The translations under genes were made by a program, and so were the position numbers. From Hymenobacter sp. J193 (GTDB taxonomy: Bacteria; Bacteroidota; Bacteroidia; Cytophagales; Hymenobacteraceae), in NCBI RefSeq assembly GCF_024700075.1, contig NZ_JAJONE010000004.1, positions 124,001-188,000 on the forward strand: DNA of 64,000 nt, in the 5' to 3' direction. The notes beneath the pieces are model-generated. The model made no database searches. It was not told the origin of the DNA and worked only from the letters and a program-made list of their open reading frames with translations. Below, piece after piece: positions 13,209 to 21,485 of the stretch (the first letter of the stretch is position 1; each line of letters starts with the position of its first letter).

Positions 13209-13248
13209 ATTTAGGCTGCCCTAAATATTTATTTAAGGTAGCCTAAAT
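13209..13248. promoter_or_regulatory. Two tandem DtxR/MntR-like operators upstream of mntH
   Basis: Two 18-bp imperfect palindromes, ATTTAGGCTGCCCTAAAT (13209-13226) and ATTTAAGGTAGCCTAAAT (13231-13248). They are centred exactly 22 bp apart, about two helical turns. Both resemble the TTTAGG...CCTAAA boxes bound by DtxR/MntR metalloregulators. They sit where an mntH promoter would be. No DtxR-type gene is in the window, so a chromosomal regulator is implied. Confidence 0.75.
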
Positions 13249-13612
13249 ACTCATTTTGCTGCTCAATGGTTTGCCTACTCGCTAAGAAATGGTTTGCGTC
13301 AGGATAGCCCCTGCGAAACCGTCCAGTTGGTATTTTGCCGGAAAGCTGGTTTCCGGCAAAACAGCACGGCTTTTAAGTATGTAGTTGACGTTTGCTGCCT
13401 GCTTGTGGCCGAGTCTGTTGTCTCATCGCGTCCCGACGACAGGGCCGAACGCCAGCGAAACCAGAGCCCCTGGCATGGTACCCACTCTTTATGAGCTCAT
13501 CCTCGCTGAGTTTGGCCTTGGTTAAAAGTTTGGTACAAAAGATACTGTGATGGCAAGCAAGGGCTAGGCCGCATTTATTTATCTTCGACTTCCTCAAGGA
13601 GGGCGTGCGCGT
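13249..13612. other. Intergenic stretch between mntH and IS110
   Basis: No credible gene. It contains a perfect 12-bp inverted repeat, TTTTGCCGGAAA / TTTCCGGCAAAA with a 5-nt spacer (13333-13361), which could be an operator or a hairpin. It also holds copy 1 of a 28-nt dispersed repeat (13514-13541). The 3' flank of the IS110 element must lie in the last tens of bases, but its boundary cannot be fixed by eye. Confidence 0.6.
13514..13541 (+). repeat. 28-nt dispersed repeat, copy 1
   Basis: Begins GGCCTTGGTTAAAAGTTT and ends GGTACAAAAG. A near-identical copy lies inverted at 21953-21980. A more diverged inverted copy is at 30262-30289, and a half-length direct copy at 24042-24056. All four are between genes. 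Confidence 0.65.
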
Positions 13613-14698
13613 TCATCCTGTGTAGCCTCGGCTCACTTCTGTGGCCGGGGCTATTTCATGTCTGCTCTGGTGGGCCGTGGGATAGTCGGGATTATACGCT
13701 TGATCGTTTTTCCAGAGCGAGTAGCAGAGCACGAGCAGTTTGCGCATGACAGCAATGACGCCCGGCTTGCCGCTGGGGTGACGCGTACGCAAACGGGCAT
13801 AAAAGGCGATTTGCCGCGGGTTATGGCGCAGGCTGCTGAGCGCGGGCAAATAGAGCGCCGTGCGCAGGCGCGTGTTGCCGCGCTTGGAAATGCGGGTGGC
13901 ATGCGCCGAGAGGCCGCTTTGCCGCTGCACCACGTCCAGGCCGGCATAGGAAGCGAGTTGACGCTCATTCTCGACCAGGGCAAAGCCGCTGGTTTCGGCT
14001 ACCACGATGATGGCTGTCGTCAGCCCAATGCCGGGAATGCTCGTCAACTGCGTCAACTTGCGCGCCAGCTCCGGCTCGGCCGCCAGCAGTTCCGTCAGGT
14101 CCTGGTCCAGCGCTGCCAACTGCTGCAGGATAAGTTGCTGCTGGGCCGCCAGGCGTGCCAATGTTCGGCTATCGGGCTGGTAGCTATGCTGGTAAGCATG
14201 TACGCGGGCTTTGAGCTGCGCCCCTTGCTTGGTCAGCACCTGCCGCTCGCGGGCCAGGGCCCGCAGCTGCCGCAGCGCCGGCGTGGGCGGCTGCCAGGCA
14301 GGCAGCGCCCGCTCCAGACCCAACCGGCAGAGCAAGCGCGCGTCCAGCTGGTCGGTCTTGCTTTTGAGTTCCGTGCTGCGGGCAAAATGCTTCACCTTAT
14401 TGGGCAACAGCACGCTGAGTAGCTGCTGCTGATCGGCTAAAAAGTACGCTAGCTCCTCGTAGTAGACGCCGGTGGCTTCGACCACAAACCACAGCGGAAC
14501 GGCAACCGCTTGCTGCCGGGCCACCCAGCTGAGCAGGCTGGCAAAGCCGCCCAGCGTGTTTTCAAAGGTAGTTTCCTTGCCAAAGAGCAACTGCTGGTGG
14601 CCGTCCACCTGGCCAAAGCAGGCGACAAAGGAGCTCTTGGCAATGTCGATTCCGACAACGTACTTGAGCGGGGGAATCAGGGGTTTTGCGGAGGGCAT
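13613..14698 (-). CDS. IS110-family transposase
   Basis: 361 residues. The N-terminal DEDD (RuvC-like) domain opens with VVGIDIAKSSFVACF and continues with VVEATGVYYEELA and KSKTDQLDARLL, placing the acidic catalytic residues. The C-terminal Transposase_20 domain has LTSIPGIGLTTA, ERQLASYAGLDV and ISKRGNTRLRTALY, including the Ser region used by this family. IS110 enzymes recombine without classical inverted repeats and are guided by a bridge RNA from the element's non-coding end. The ORF is intact and ends GYTG. It lies between the mntH regulatory region and the tetR gene. Confidence 0.93.
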   Translation of the reverse strand: MPSAKPLIPPLKYVVGIDIAKSSFVACFGQVDGHQQLLFGKETTFENTLGGFASLLSWVARQQAVAVPLWFVVEATGVYYEELAYFLADQQQLLSVLLPNKVKHFARSTELKSKTDQLDARLLCRLGLERALPAWQPPTPALRQLRALARERQVLTKQGAQLKARVHAYQHSYQPDSRTLARLAAQQQLILQQLAALDQDLTELLAAEPELARKLTQLTSIPGIGLTTAIIVVAETSGFALVENERQLASYAGLDVVQRQSGLSAHATRISKRGNTRLRTALYLPALSSLRHNPRQIAFYARLRTRHPSGKPGVIAVMRKLLVLCYSLWKNDQAYNPDYPTAHQSRHEIAPATEVSRGYTG

Positions 14699-15015
14699 TG
14701 GGCAAGCAGTAAGCAGATTAAACCATCAGCCGGCCAGGGTTTTGCCACAACTTGTCTCGTACAAATACGGGATACCCGCACGCGGCTTAGGTTCCCTCCA
14801 TACTGTGCAGTCTTCAGGCAAAACGGAAGCAGGGCACGCTTTCTTTGTAGCAACGTCAAGGCCGCAGCCGCGCGTTTGGTTAAACGTGGTGACCCTGCTT
14901 CCTGCGCCAGCTGCCCTTCACCGAAAGGCATCGCAATCATACGAGTTAAACGAGTGGGGGCTTCTGTGCGGGCTAGACGCAACCGGCAACGTGTTGCTCC
15001 CTTAATCGCCTGTCG
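14699..15015 (-). ncRNA. Candidate IS110 bridge-RNA region (non-coding leader of the element)
   Basis: About 310 bp upstream of the transposase start without a credible ORF. This is the position and length in which IS110-group elements carry the non-coding end that is transcribed as bridge RNA. Short pairing segments are visible, for example GCAGGGCACG (14830s) against GTGACCCTGC (14890s). The target- and donor-binding loops could not be assigned by eye. The upper boundary is set just before the TetR operator and is approximate. Confidence 0.5.
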
Positions 15016-15027
15016 GAACTAAGTTTT

Positions 15028-15041
15028 GGACCGAACGGTTC
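15028..15041. promoter_or_regulatory. TetR-type operator 1, upstream of tetR
   Basis: GGACCGAACGGTTC, a 14-bp near-perfect palindrome (one mismatch) 60 bp before the tetR start. A TAACTTGC element just downstream (about 15048-15055) could be the -7 box, so the operator would overlap the -33 region. It resembles the GACCG..CGGTC boxes of several TetR regulators and matches operator 2 at 11 of 14 positions. Confidence 0.7.
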
Positions 15042-15100
15042 TTAATCGTAACTTGCCGGCCCAAAGTCAGTCCAGCCCGCTTTGCTCACCTCACCAGCTA

Positions 15101-15682
15101 ATGTCACGTCCCCAGGAATTTGATACCACGGAAGCGCTGCACCAGGCCATGCGGGCGTTCTGGCGCAAGGGCTACGAGGCGACTTCCCTGACCGATTTGC
15201 TGGCCGCCACGGGCCTGAGCAAAAGCAGCCTCTACGCCACCTTTGGGGGCAAGCGCGACTTGTTCCTTGCGGCTTTTGACGCCTACCGGCAGGCCCGGGC
15301 CCGCGACGCACACCGGGTGCTGCAGCAGCAGCCCGCCCGCCGGGCCATCGAGACCTTTTTCCACTCGCTGTTTGCCGACGTCAATTCAAACGAACCCTTG
15401 CTGGGCTGCATGAGCATCAACCAAGCGGTGGAACTGGCCCCGCACGACCCCGCGGTGCGGCAACGAGTGGTCGAGGACTTGCAGCAGATGGAGGAAGTAT
15501 TGACCCAAGCGATTGAACGTGGCCAGCAGGATGGCTCGGTGGCCAGCCCGCGCCCGGCCCGGGAGCTGGCCCGGCTCCTGGTGTTGGCTTTCCCCGGCTT
15601 GCAGGTCATGGCCCGGGCGGGTTATCGCCGCCAGCAGCTGGACGACGCGCAGCAGCTCCTCTTTACCTGTCTGGACAGGTAG
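15101..15682 (+). CDS. TetR/AcrR-family transcriptional regulator
   Basis: 193 residues from the ATG at 15101 (MSRPQEFDTTEAL). Residues about 8-55 form the TetR helix-turn-helix: AMRAFWRKGYEATSLTDLLA, then TGLSKSSLYATFGGKRDLF. The all-helical ligand-binding half follows, with the typical LLGCMSINQAVEL segment. The frame is open upstream but has only a TTG there, and the operator lies inside that extension, so the shorter start is preferred. The next gene in the same direction encodes an MBL-fold hydrolase preceded by a second operator copy. The regulator therefore probably represses both itself and that gene in response to a small, perhaps electrophilic, molecule (inference). Confidence 0.92.
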   Translation: MSRPQEFDTTEALHQAMRAFWRKGYEATSLTDLLAATGLSKSSLYATFGGKRDLFLAAFDAYRQARARDAHRVLQQQPARRAIETFFHSLFADVNSNEPLLGCMSINQAVELAPHDPAVRQRVVEDLQQMEEVLTQAIERGQQDGSVASPRPARELARLLVLAFPGLQVMARAGYRRQQLDDAQQLLFTCLDR

Positions 15683-15703
15683 CTCTTTTTTTTGCCTTTT
15701 ACT

Positions 15704-15717
15704 GGACCAAACAGTCC
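15704..15717. promoter_or_regulatory. TetR-type operator 2, upstream of the MBL-fold gene
   Basis: GGACCAAACAGTCC, 28 bp before the hydrolase ATG. It shares the palindromic GGAC...GTCC frame with operator 1, supporting direct control of the hydrolase by the upstream TetR protein. Confidence 0.65.
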
Positions 15718-15744
15718 TGAATTTTTCACTTTACCCCACTTCTC

Positions 15745-16214
15745 ATGCAGCTTCAACTGGTTCGCCACTCAACGCTTCGCCTGGACTACGCCGGCGTTAA
15801 ATTTCTCATTGACCCCATGTTCGCCGACCAGGGCGTCTTCCCCGGGCTGCCCGGCACCCCCAACAGCCACCTGAGCAACCCCACCGTTGGCTTGCCCGGC
15901 CCGGTGCAGGACTACACGCAGGTCGACGCCGTGGTGGTCACCCACACCCACTTCGACCACTGGGACGAGGCCGCCAGTGCCCAGTTGCCCAAGCACCTGC
16001 CCGTCTTCACCCAGCACGCCCAGGACCAGGCGCTGATTCGCTCGCAGGGCTTCACCGATGTGCGCCTGATTCAGGGCGCTACTTTCAACGGCGTTTCGCT
16101 GACCCAGACGCCGGGCCAGCACGGCAGCGACGCCGTCATGGCGGTTGCGGGGGAAATGCTCGGGCAGGTTTCCGGCGTGGTGTTTACGCATCCCGAGGAG
16201 AAGACGCTCTACAT
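15745..16214 (+). pseudogene. MBL-fold metallo-hydrolase, 5' part (split by Tn3 insertion)
   Basis: N-terminal 156 codons of a UlaG-like metallo-beta-lactamase-fold protein. It starts MQLQLVRHSTLRLDYAGVKF and contains VVVTHTHFDHWDEAA, the HxHxDH zinc motif, followed by a later conserved TPGQHG. The reading frame continues only five codons into the transposon before a TAG within the inverted repeat. Joining 15745-16214 to 21524-21821 restores an uninterrupted 255-residue protein across TLY-IAGDTVW, which proves the two parts are one gene. The promoter and TetR operator are intact, so a truncated product lacking the last metal ligands may still be made. Confidence 0.93.
16210..16214. repeat. 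Target-site duplication, left copy (TACAT)
   Basis: TACAT directly before the left inverted repeat, matching 21519-21523 after the right one. A 5-bp duplication is the Tn3-family signature and shows simple transposition at this site. Confidence 0.95.
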
Positions 16215-16252
16215 GGGGTTCTTTTAGCAAGTGGACATAATTCTACGCTAAG
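16215..16252 (+). repeat. Tn3-family left inverted repeat
   Basis: Starts GGGGTTCTTTTAGCAAGTGG and ends CTACGCTAAG. It matches the reverse complement of 21481-21518 at 36 of 38 positions by direct comparison. Confidence 0.95.
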
Positions 16253-16276
16253 CCAGGTAAGCTCAGCAGTTGGCAT

Positions 16277-17677
16277 TCATTTACTGGGCGTAAAATTTGT
16301 TTTAGTGCAGGGGGTCATTGTCTGCACGTAGAAAATACCATCGAAGAAATTGGGCCAATTCGCATACTGCGTTTGGTGCCGGATGCCTTGCATGGCAAAA
16401 TACTCGGGCGGTTGGCCCACGAGTTGCGCCCGTAACGGTTGGAAATCCAGGAAGCCATAGGCCAGGTTAGCAGGTAGCCAGCTTTCCAAACTGTTTTTAA
16501 CAGGTGGGCTTAGCGCAGTAGCCGTTGCGGCAACCGTGCGCTGGCTGCTGCCCATACGAGAGATAAAGCCGACGATATACGTTTGCTGACGATTGTGCGG
16601 GAGGTCCATGAATACCTGTCCCATGGGATGCAACGCCTCGTTATCGGCGCGCAGTTGCGCTTGCTCAGCGGGGGTGAACCGAGACTGCACCAAGTAGTCG
16701 CTCCCCCGGCCTTTCACTAGGTGGGCACTGGCGGCCCACACGATGATTTTTTCGTTCTTGAACTGCGTATTGGCTAACCAGTCTAGGTTCGCGGCCATCT
16801 GGGCATCGCGCACATTGTAGGTGGCCGTGCGGTCCTCCGTGTACACCGCGCTTTCCTGCGCAAGGGCATAAAGATTGCGCAGGAGCAGCCGGTTAAACGC
16901 TTCGGCGGGCGTGCCGTCGGTCACTGGCAATTGCGCCGTGAGGGTATCCAGACACGTTTCAAAACGCCTTAATTTGCCTCTTTTATCCTTAATAGCCTTA
17001 ATAGCCCGTGCCTTATCTGGATTATCCAAATCCAGCTTCCCGGTGATGAAATTGCTGGACACCAGCAGCGTGTCTAAAAAGGGCCGAAAGAAATGCCGGT
17101 AAGTGGTGGTCTGCAGAAAGGGCAAGCGGTGGTGCACTAAGTAAGTGTGGAAATAAGTTGGAAACTGTTGTCGACTGTAGTCCGAGTAGAGTTGATTGTC
17201 AAAGCCGGTGATACGCAGGGGACGTGCGCTGCGCGTAGTATGGGGCACGTACTCGTACAACAAATGGTCACATTGCTGGCAGCCAGCCCAGTAGGGGTGA
17301 ATAGTGGTGTGCAAAAAGGCTGCCTGCCGGTCAGCCGCCGTGGCTACCTGCTCCCAGCCGTGATTTAGCGCAAACAGGTCGCCCTCAAAGGCGAGTACCG
17401 TGAAGGCCTTCTGCTCATGCAGGTAGCGCACCAGCCGACTTTTGGCCAAGAAGGTCGCGCCATCTCCATGGTCCTGCTCCCCCAGCATCACAATGCGGGC
17501 CTCGCCGATGGCCTGTCCTACCACGGCTAAATCCGCGTTGTCGTTGTAGTCGGGCTGAATGGAAACAATAGGGGCCACGTGCGCTTGCACATACTTTTTG
17601 ACCCGCGATTGCGCCTTTCCTGGCAGACTAAACAACCCGAGTAGGGTAATGAGTGGCAGGTAACGAAGCGGTAGCAT
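16277..17677 (-). CDS. Erythromycin-esterase-family protein (transposon passenger)
   Basis: 466 residues from the ATG at 17677, which begins a signal peptide (MLPLRYLPLITLLGLFSLPG, cleavage near KAQS). The core matches the erythromycin esterase/EreA-like fold: IVMLGEQDHGDGATFLAKS with the conserved GE..HG, FTVLAFEGDLFALNHG with a conserved Glu, and later VRDAQMAANLDWLA and IIVWAASAHLVKG, with a His near the end of the family core. The gene ends 25 bp inside the left inverted repeat and is the only cargo of the transposon. Family membership does not prove macrolide hydrolysis, since many relatives have unknown substrates. Secretion also differs from cytoplasmic EreA/EreB. Confidence 0.75.
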   Translation of the reverse strand: MLPLRYLPLITLLGLFSLPGKAQSRVKKYVQAHVAPIVSIQPDYNDNADLAVVGQAIGEARIVMLGEQDHGDGATFLAKSRLVRYLHEQKAFTVLAFEGDLFALNHGWEQVATAADRQAAFLHTTIHPYWAGCQQCDHLLYEYVPHTTRSARPLRITGFDNQLYSDYSRQQFPTYFHTYLVHHRLPFLQTTTYRHFFRPFLDTLLVSSNFITGKLDLDNPDKARAIKAIKDKRGKLRRFETCLDTLTAQLPVTDGTPAEAFNRLLLRNLYALAQESAVYTEDRTATYNVRDAQMAANLDWLANTQFKNEKIIVWAASAHLVKGRGSDYLVQSRFTPAEQAQLRADNEALHPMGQVFMDLPHNRQQTYIVGFISRMGSSQRTVAATATALSPPVKNSLESWLPANLAYGFLDFQPLRAQLVGQPPEYFAMQGIRHQTQYANWPNFFDGIFYVQTMTPCTKTNFTPSK

Positions 17678-17764
17678 AAGGAAAAAGTGAGTTTCTAGAG
17701 AATCAGATACCTCGCGCAGCTGGCTAGTTGCACCTCGGCACCTTCCATGAGCCAGGGGAAGCAA

Positions 17765-18367
17765 TTAATTGCCAGACACGGGTGGTAACTGCCCCGTGGG
17801 GACCCCCAAGTGGGCGAGGTAACGGTAAATGGTGGCGCGGCCCACGCCGAGGAGCTGGCCGATTTCGGCTACGGTCTTGTCCTGCTGCAGGTAGAGGGTC
17901 TTCGCCGCCTGGGCTTTGGAGAGGGCCTCCTTCGACAGCCCCTTGGGCCGGCCGCCCTGCCGGCCGCGGGCGCGGGCCGCCGTCAGTCCCGCCTTGGTTC
18001 GTTCGCGGATGATGTCGCGCTCAAACTCGGCCAGCGAGGCAAACAGGTTAAACATGAGCCGGCCCTGGGCCGTGGTCGTGTCCAGGTGGTCCTGCAGGCT
18101 GACGAAGTGCACCCCCTGGTCCTGAAACCCGGTCACCAACGCGACCAGGTCCTTGAGCGAGCGGCCCAGCCGGTCGAGTTTCCAGACCACGAGCGTATCG
18201 CCGGGCCGCAGCCGGGTCAGCAGGTGCTGCAGGGCCGGGCGTTCTTTCACCGAGGACACTTTCTCCTGGGCCACCTCCACGCAGCCGTAGGCCTGCAAGG
18301 CATCGGTCTGCAGGTGTAGGTGCTGGTCGGAGGTACTCACGCGGGCATAGCCGAAAATCATCGCCAT
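17765..18367 (-). CDS. tnpR: Serine resolvase TnpR
   Basis: 200 residues from ATG 18367 (MAMIFGYARVSTSDQ). The resolvase/invertase domain has the catalytic Ser in YARVSTSDQ, then VVWKLDRLGRSLKDL and LMFNLFASLAEFERDIIRER. The C-terminal HTH includes TVAEIGQLLGVGRATIYRYL. It should resolve cointegrates at the res site between it and tnpA and may repress both genes. The frame extends upstream only through a TTG. It lies 87 bp upstream of the esterase-like gene in the same direction, so the cargo could share its promoter. Confidence 0.95.
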   Translation of the reverse strand: MAMIFGYARVSTSDQHLHLQTDALQAYGCVEVAQEKVSSVKERPALQHLLTRLRPGDTLVVWKLDRLGRSLKDLVALVTGFQDQGVHFVSLQDHLDTTTAQGRLMFNLFASLAEFERDIIRERTKAGLTAARARGRQGGRPKGLSKEALSKAQAAKTLYLQQDKTVAEIGQLLGVGRATIYRYLAHLGVPTGQLPPVSGN

Positions 18368-18521
18368 TATTCTCAAGAAGTCAATGGGGGCGAAGATAGC
18401 GAGCCGTTGATTGGTGAGAACAGGAAATGAGACAATCTTTGGTAGCTTTTCGACTCGTCAGAAAGCCGAAGCGGGTGGGCCGCTAAAACGGCCGTTTCGC
18501 GAGACACCTTTTTGCCGCCCC
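18368..18521. promoter_or_regulatory. Probable res site and divergent tnpR/tnpA promoters
   Basis: A 154-bp intergenic region between the divergent resolvase and transposase genes, the usual place of res in Tn3-type elements. It contains a perfect 12-bp palindrome AAACGGCCGTTT at 18486-18497. The three resolvase subsites cannot be assigned with confidence by eye. Confidence 0.5.
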
Positions 18522-21485
18522 ATGCCCGCTACCTTTCTCTCCGAGGCCGAGCGCCTCCGCTACCAGCAGTTGCCCTCCTCCGTGCCGGAAGGCGCGTTGC
18601 GCCAGCACGGCCAGCTGTCGGAGGCCGACCAGCACCTGCTACGCGGGCAACGCCGGGACGTCAACCGGCTCGGGTGCGCCGTGCAGTTGGTCGTGCTGCG
18701 CGTGTTCGCCCACTTGCCCGAGCGCTGGTGGACGCAGGTGCCCGCCGTCCTACTCGACTTTGTGGCGGTACAACTGGCTGTGGATGCCGGCGTATTTTCC
18801 GCCTACGGCCAGCGCGAGGCCACCGTGTACGAACACTTTCAACAGGTACTCGGGCACCTGGGCTGGCGGCGCTGGCAGCCACTGCTCGATACGCCGGTGC
18901 TGGAAGCGTGGCTGCTGGAGCAGGCGCTTGCGCACGACCAGGAGCGGGTGCTGCTGGAACTGGCCTGCCAACGACTGCGCCAGCAGCAGTTGGTGCGCCC
19001 GTCCGTAGTGGAGCTGGAGCGCCTGATTGGCTCGCTCGTGGAGCAAGCGCACACGGAAACGTACCGTCGGCTGGCCCCGGTGCTCACGCCCACCGTGGAG
19101 GCGCAGCTCGATGCCCTGCTCGTGGTGGAGGACCCGGAGCGGCGCACCCGCCACGGCTGGCTCCTGCAGCCGCCCACCCGCAGCACGCCGGCCACCATCC
19201 GCGCCACGCTGGACAAGCTGCGCTTTTTGCGGGCGCTGGGGGCGGGCGAGTGGAACCTGGCGGCCCTGCACCCGAACCGGCAAAAGCGGTTGGCGGGCCT
19301 GGCCCGCCACCGCAGCAACCAGGCGCTGCAGCGCCTGGCCCCGGCCAAGCGCTACCCGCTGCTGCTGGCTTTTGGCCGCGAGATGCTGCTCGAACTCACC
19401 GACCTGGTGCTGAAGATGGCGGACGAATACTGGGAAACGGCCCTGGCGCGGGCGCGCCGGGAAATGGAGGAGTACCAGCGCGCCACGGCCCGCGCCAAAG
19501 ACCAGGTGCTGGCCACGCTGGGCCACGCCGTGGGCCTGCTGCTCGACGAAGCGCACGTGCCCGGGGAAGACCTGCGGGCGCAGATTTACGCCCGCGTCCC
19601 CCGGGCCGAACTGCAGCAGGCCCTGGCCACCGCCCAGGCCCTGACGCAGCCCGCCAAGCGCTCCTACCTGGAGTTTCTCGAAGCCCATTACGCGGCCATC
19701 AAGCGCTTTTCGGCCCCGCTGCTGGCCGACCTGGACTGGGAGAACGCCTTCACCGGCGACGACTTCTTCGCCGCCCTGCTGGTGGTGCGCGACTTGCTGA
19801 CCGGCACCCGCCGCCAGTTGCCGCCCCAGCCGCCCCGGGCGTTTATGGCACCGGCCTGGCAGGCGTTTGTGGGCGCGACGGGTGGGCCGCTTTCGGTGCC
19901 GGCCTACGCCCTGAGCGTGCTGGCCACCCTGCGCGAGCGGTTGCGCTCGGGGGACGTGTACGTGCGCCACTCCCGCAAACACGCCAGCCTGGACAGCTAC
20001 CTCATTCCGCTCAACCAATGGCCCGCGCTGCGGGCCGACGCCTGCGCCCAGCTGGGCTTGCCCGCCGTCCCAGTGCAGCAATTGGACGACCACCTGCACG
20101 AGTTGGAAGGGCACCTGCCGCGCATGGAGCAGATTCTACGGGAAGGCGGCGACATCCGCCTCAACGCGCAAGGCGAATTGGTGGTGACCCCGCTCGCCGC
20201 GGCCGAGGTGCCGGTCTCCGCCCAGGAATTGGCCGCGCAGGTCGGCCAGCGCCTGCCGCTGGTGGAACTGAGCGAGCTGCTGGGCGAAGTGGATGCCTGG
20301 ACCGGCTTCTCCCGCGTACTCCTGGGCCCCGAGCCGGTGGCGGCGCAGCGGGCGCTGCTCTACGCCGCGCTGCTGGCCGCCGCGTGCAACATCCCGCTCA
20401 CGGACATGGCCCGCAGCACCGCCCTGGACTACCAGGCCCTGTGGTGGGTGGCCAGCAACTACCTGCGCGAAGACGCGCTCAAGCAGGCCACCACGTGCCT
20501 GGTCAATTACCAGTACCGCCAGCCATTGGCCGCGGCCTGGGGCGGTGGAACGCTTTCCTCGTCCGATGGGCAGCGCTTTCCCGTGCGCGGCCACGTGCGC
20601 GCCGCCCGGGCGCTGCCGCGCTACTACGGCTACGGCCAGGGGCTCACCTTTTACACCCACACGGCCGACCAGTATTCGCAGTTCGGCAGCCGGGCGATTG
20701 CCTCCACCGTCCGCGACGCCACCTACGTGCTCGACGAGGTGCTGGGCAACGAAACGGAGCTGCCCCTGCTCGAGCACACCACCGACACGCACGGCTACAC
20801 CGACCTGGTCTTTGCCCTGTTCGATTTGCTGGGCCTGCGCTTCTCGCCCCGGCTGCGCGATTTGAAGGACCAGCGCCTGTGCAAAATCCAGGGCCGCGAC
20901 CTGGTCTACCCCTCCCTAAAATTCACGGCCCGCTTCCACCCCGAATTCGTGCGCCGCCACTGGGACGAGCTGCTACGCGTGGCCGCCTCGTTGAAGTTGG
21001 GCTACGTCACCTCCTCGCTGCTCATCAGCAAGCTGCAGGCCTACCCCCGGCAGCACCAGCTCACCACACTGCTGCAGGAATACGGCCGGCTGCTGAAAAC
21101 CAACTTCATCCTGCGCTACCTGCAAAGCCAGCCGCTGCGCCGCCGCATCCACGCCCAGCTCAACAAAGGCGAGCAGCTGCACGCGCTGCGCAGCTGGCTC
21201 TGGTTCGGCGGCGACGGGGCCCTGCGCCGCCAGCAGGACGAGCAGCAGCAGGAAACCGTGCGCTGCCTGAACCTGCTCACCAACCTGGTCGTGGTCTGGA
21301 ATACCCGGTATATGCAGGAAGTGGTCGCCCAGCTGAGGCGTGAAGGGGAAGCAGTCGCTGCCGAAGACCTGCGTTTCCTCTCGCCGGCGCGCTACCGGCA
21401 CATCAATCGCCTCGGGCGCTACTCGTTCCTGCCCGACGAAACCGGGCTCCTGGCCGGACTACGGCCATTAAGAACCGGCGCTTAG
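18522..21485 (+). CDS. tnpA: Tn3-family transposase TnpA
   Basis: 987 residues from the ATG at 18522 (MPATFLSEAERLRY); the frame upstream is open but runs into the res region. Length and architecture fit TnpA of the Tn3 family: an N-terminal DUF4158-like DNA-binding part and a C-terminal DDE catalytic domain. The latter includes HGYTDLVFALFDLLG, FSPRLRDLKDQRL and LTNLVVVWNTRYMQ, with conserved NLVVVWNT near the end. The stop codon overlaps the right inverted repeat by 5 bp. No frameshift or internal stop, so the transposon should be autonomous. Confidence 0.96.
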   Translation: MPATFLSEAERLRYQQLPSSVPEGALRQHGQLSEADQHLLRGQRRDVNRLGCAVQLVVLRVFAHLPERWWTQVPAVLLDFVAVQLAVDAGVFSAYGQREATVYEHFQQVLGHLGWRRWQPLLDTPVLEAWLLEQALAHDQERVLLELACQRLRQQQLVRPSVVELERLIGSLVEQAHTETYRRLAPVLTPTVEAQLDALLVVEDPERRTRHGWLLQPPTRSTPATIRATLDKLRFLRALGAGEWNLAALHPNRQKRLAGLARHRSNQALQRLAPAKRYPLLLAFGREMLLELTDLVLKMADEYWETALARARREMEEYQRATARAKDQVLATLGHAVGLLLDEAHVPGEDLRAQIYARVPRAELQQALATAQALTQPAKRSYLEFLEAHYAAIKRFSAPLLADLDWENAFTGDDFFAALLVVRDLLTGTRRQLPPQPPRAFMAPAWQAFVGATGGPLSVPAYALSVLATLRERLRSGDVYVRHSRKHASLDSYLIPLNQWPALRADACAQLGLPAVPVQQLDDHLHELEGHLPRMEQILREGGDIRLNAQGELVVTPLAAAEVPVSAQELAAQVGQRLPLVELSELLGEVDAWTGFSRVLLGPEPVAAQRALLYAALLAAACNIPLTDMARSTALDYQALWWVASNYLREDALKQATTCLVNYQYRQPLAAAWGGGTLSSSDGQRFPVRGHVRAARALPRYYGYGQGLTFYTHTADQYSQFGSRAIASTVRDATYVLDEVLGNETELPLLEHTTDTHGYTDLVFALFDLLGLRFSPRLRDLKDQRLCKIQGRDLVYPSLKFTARFHPEFVRRHWDELLRVAASLKLGYVTSSLLISKLQAYPRQHQLTTLLQEYGRLLKTNFILRYLQSQPLRRRIHAQLNKGEQLHALRSWLWFGGDGALRRQQDEQQQETVRCLNLLTNLVVVWNTRYMQEVVAQLRREGEAVAAEDLRFLSPARYRHINRLGRYSFLPDETGLLAGLRPLRTGA

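Noticed and set aside
15042..15609. Antisense frames across tetR
   Set aside because: Shadows of the regulator; no coding features of their own.
16386..16398. CTTGCATGG as a possible copper half-site
   Set aside because: Lies inside the esterase-like coding sequence, lacks the second half-site and any -7 box at the right distance.
18512..21343. A 943-codon Ala/Arg/Gly-rich frame overlapping tnpA
   Set aside because: Out-of-frame shadow of the Tn3 transposase; the tnpA frame has all conserved motifs.
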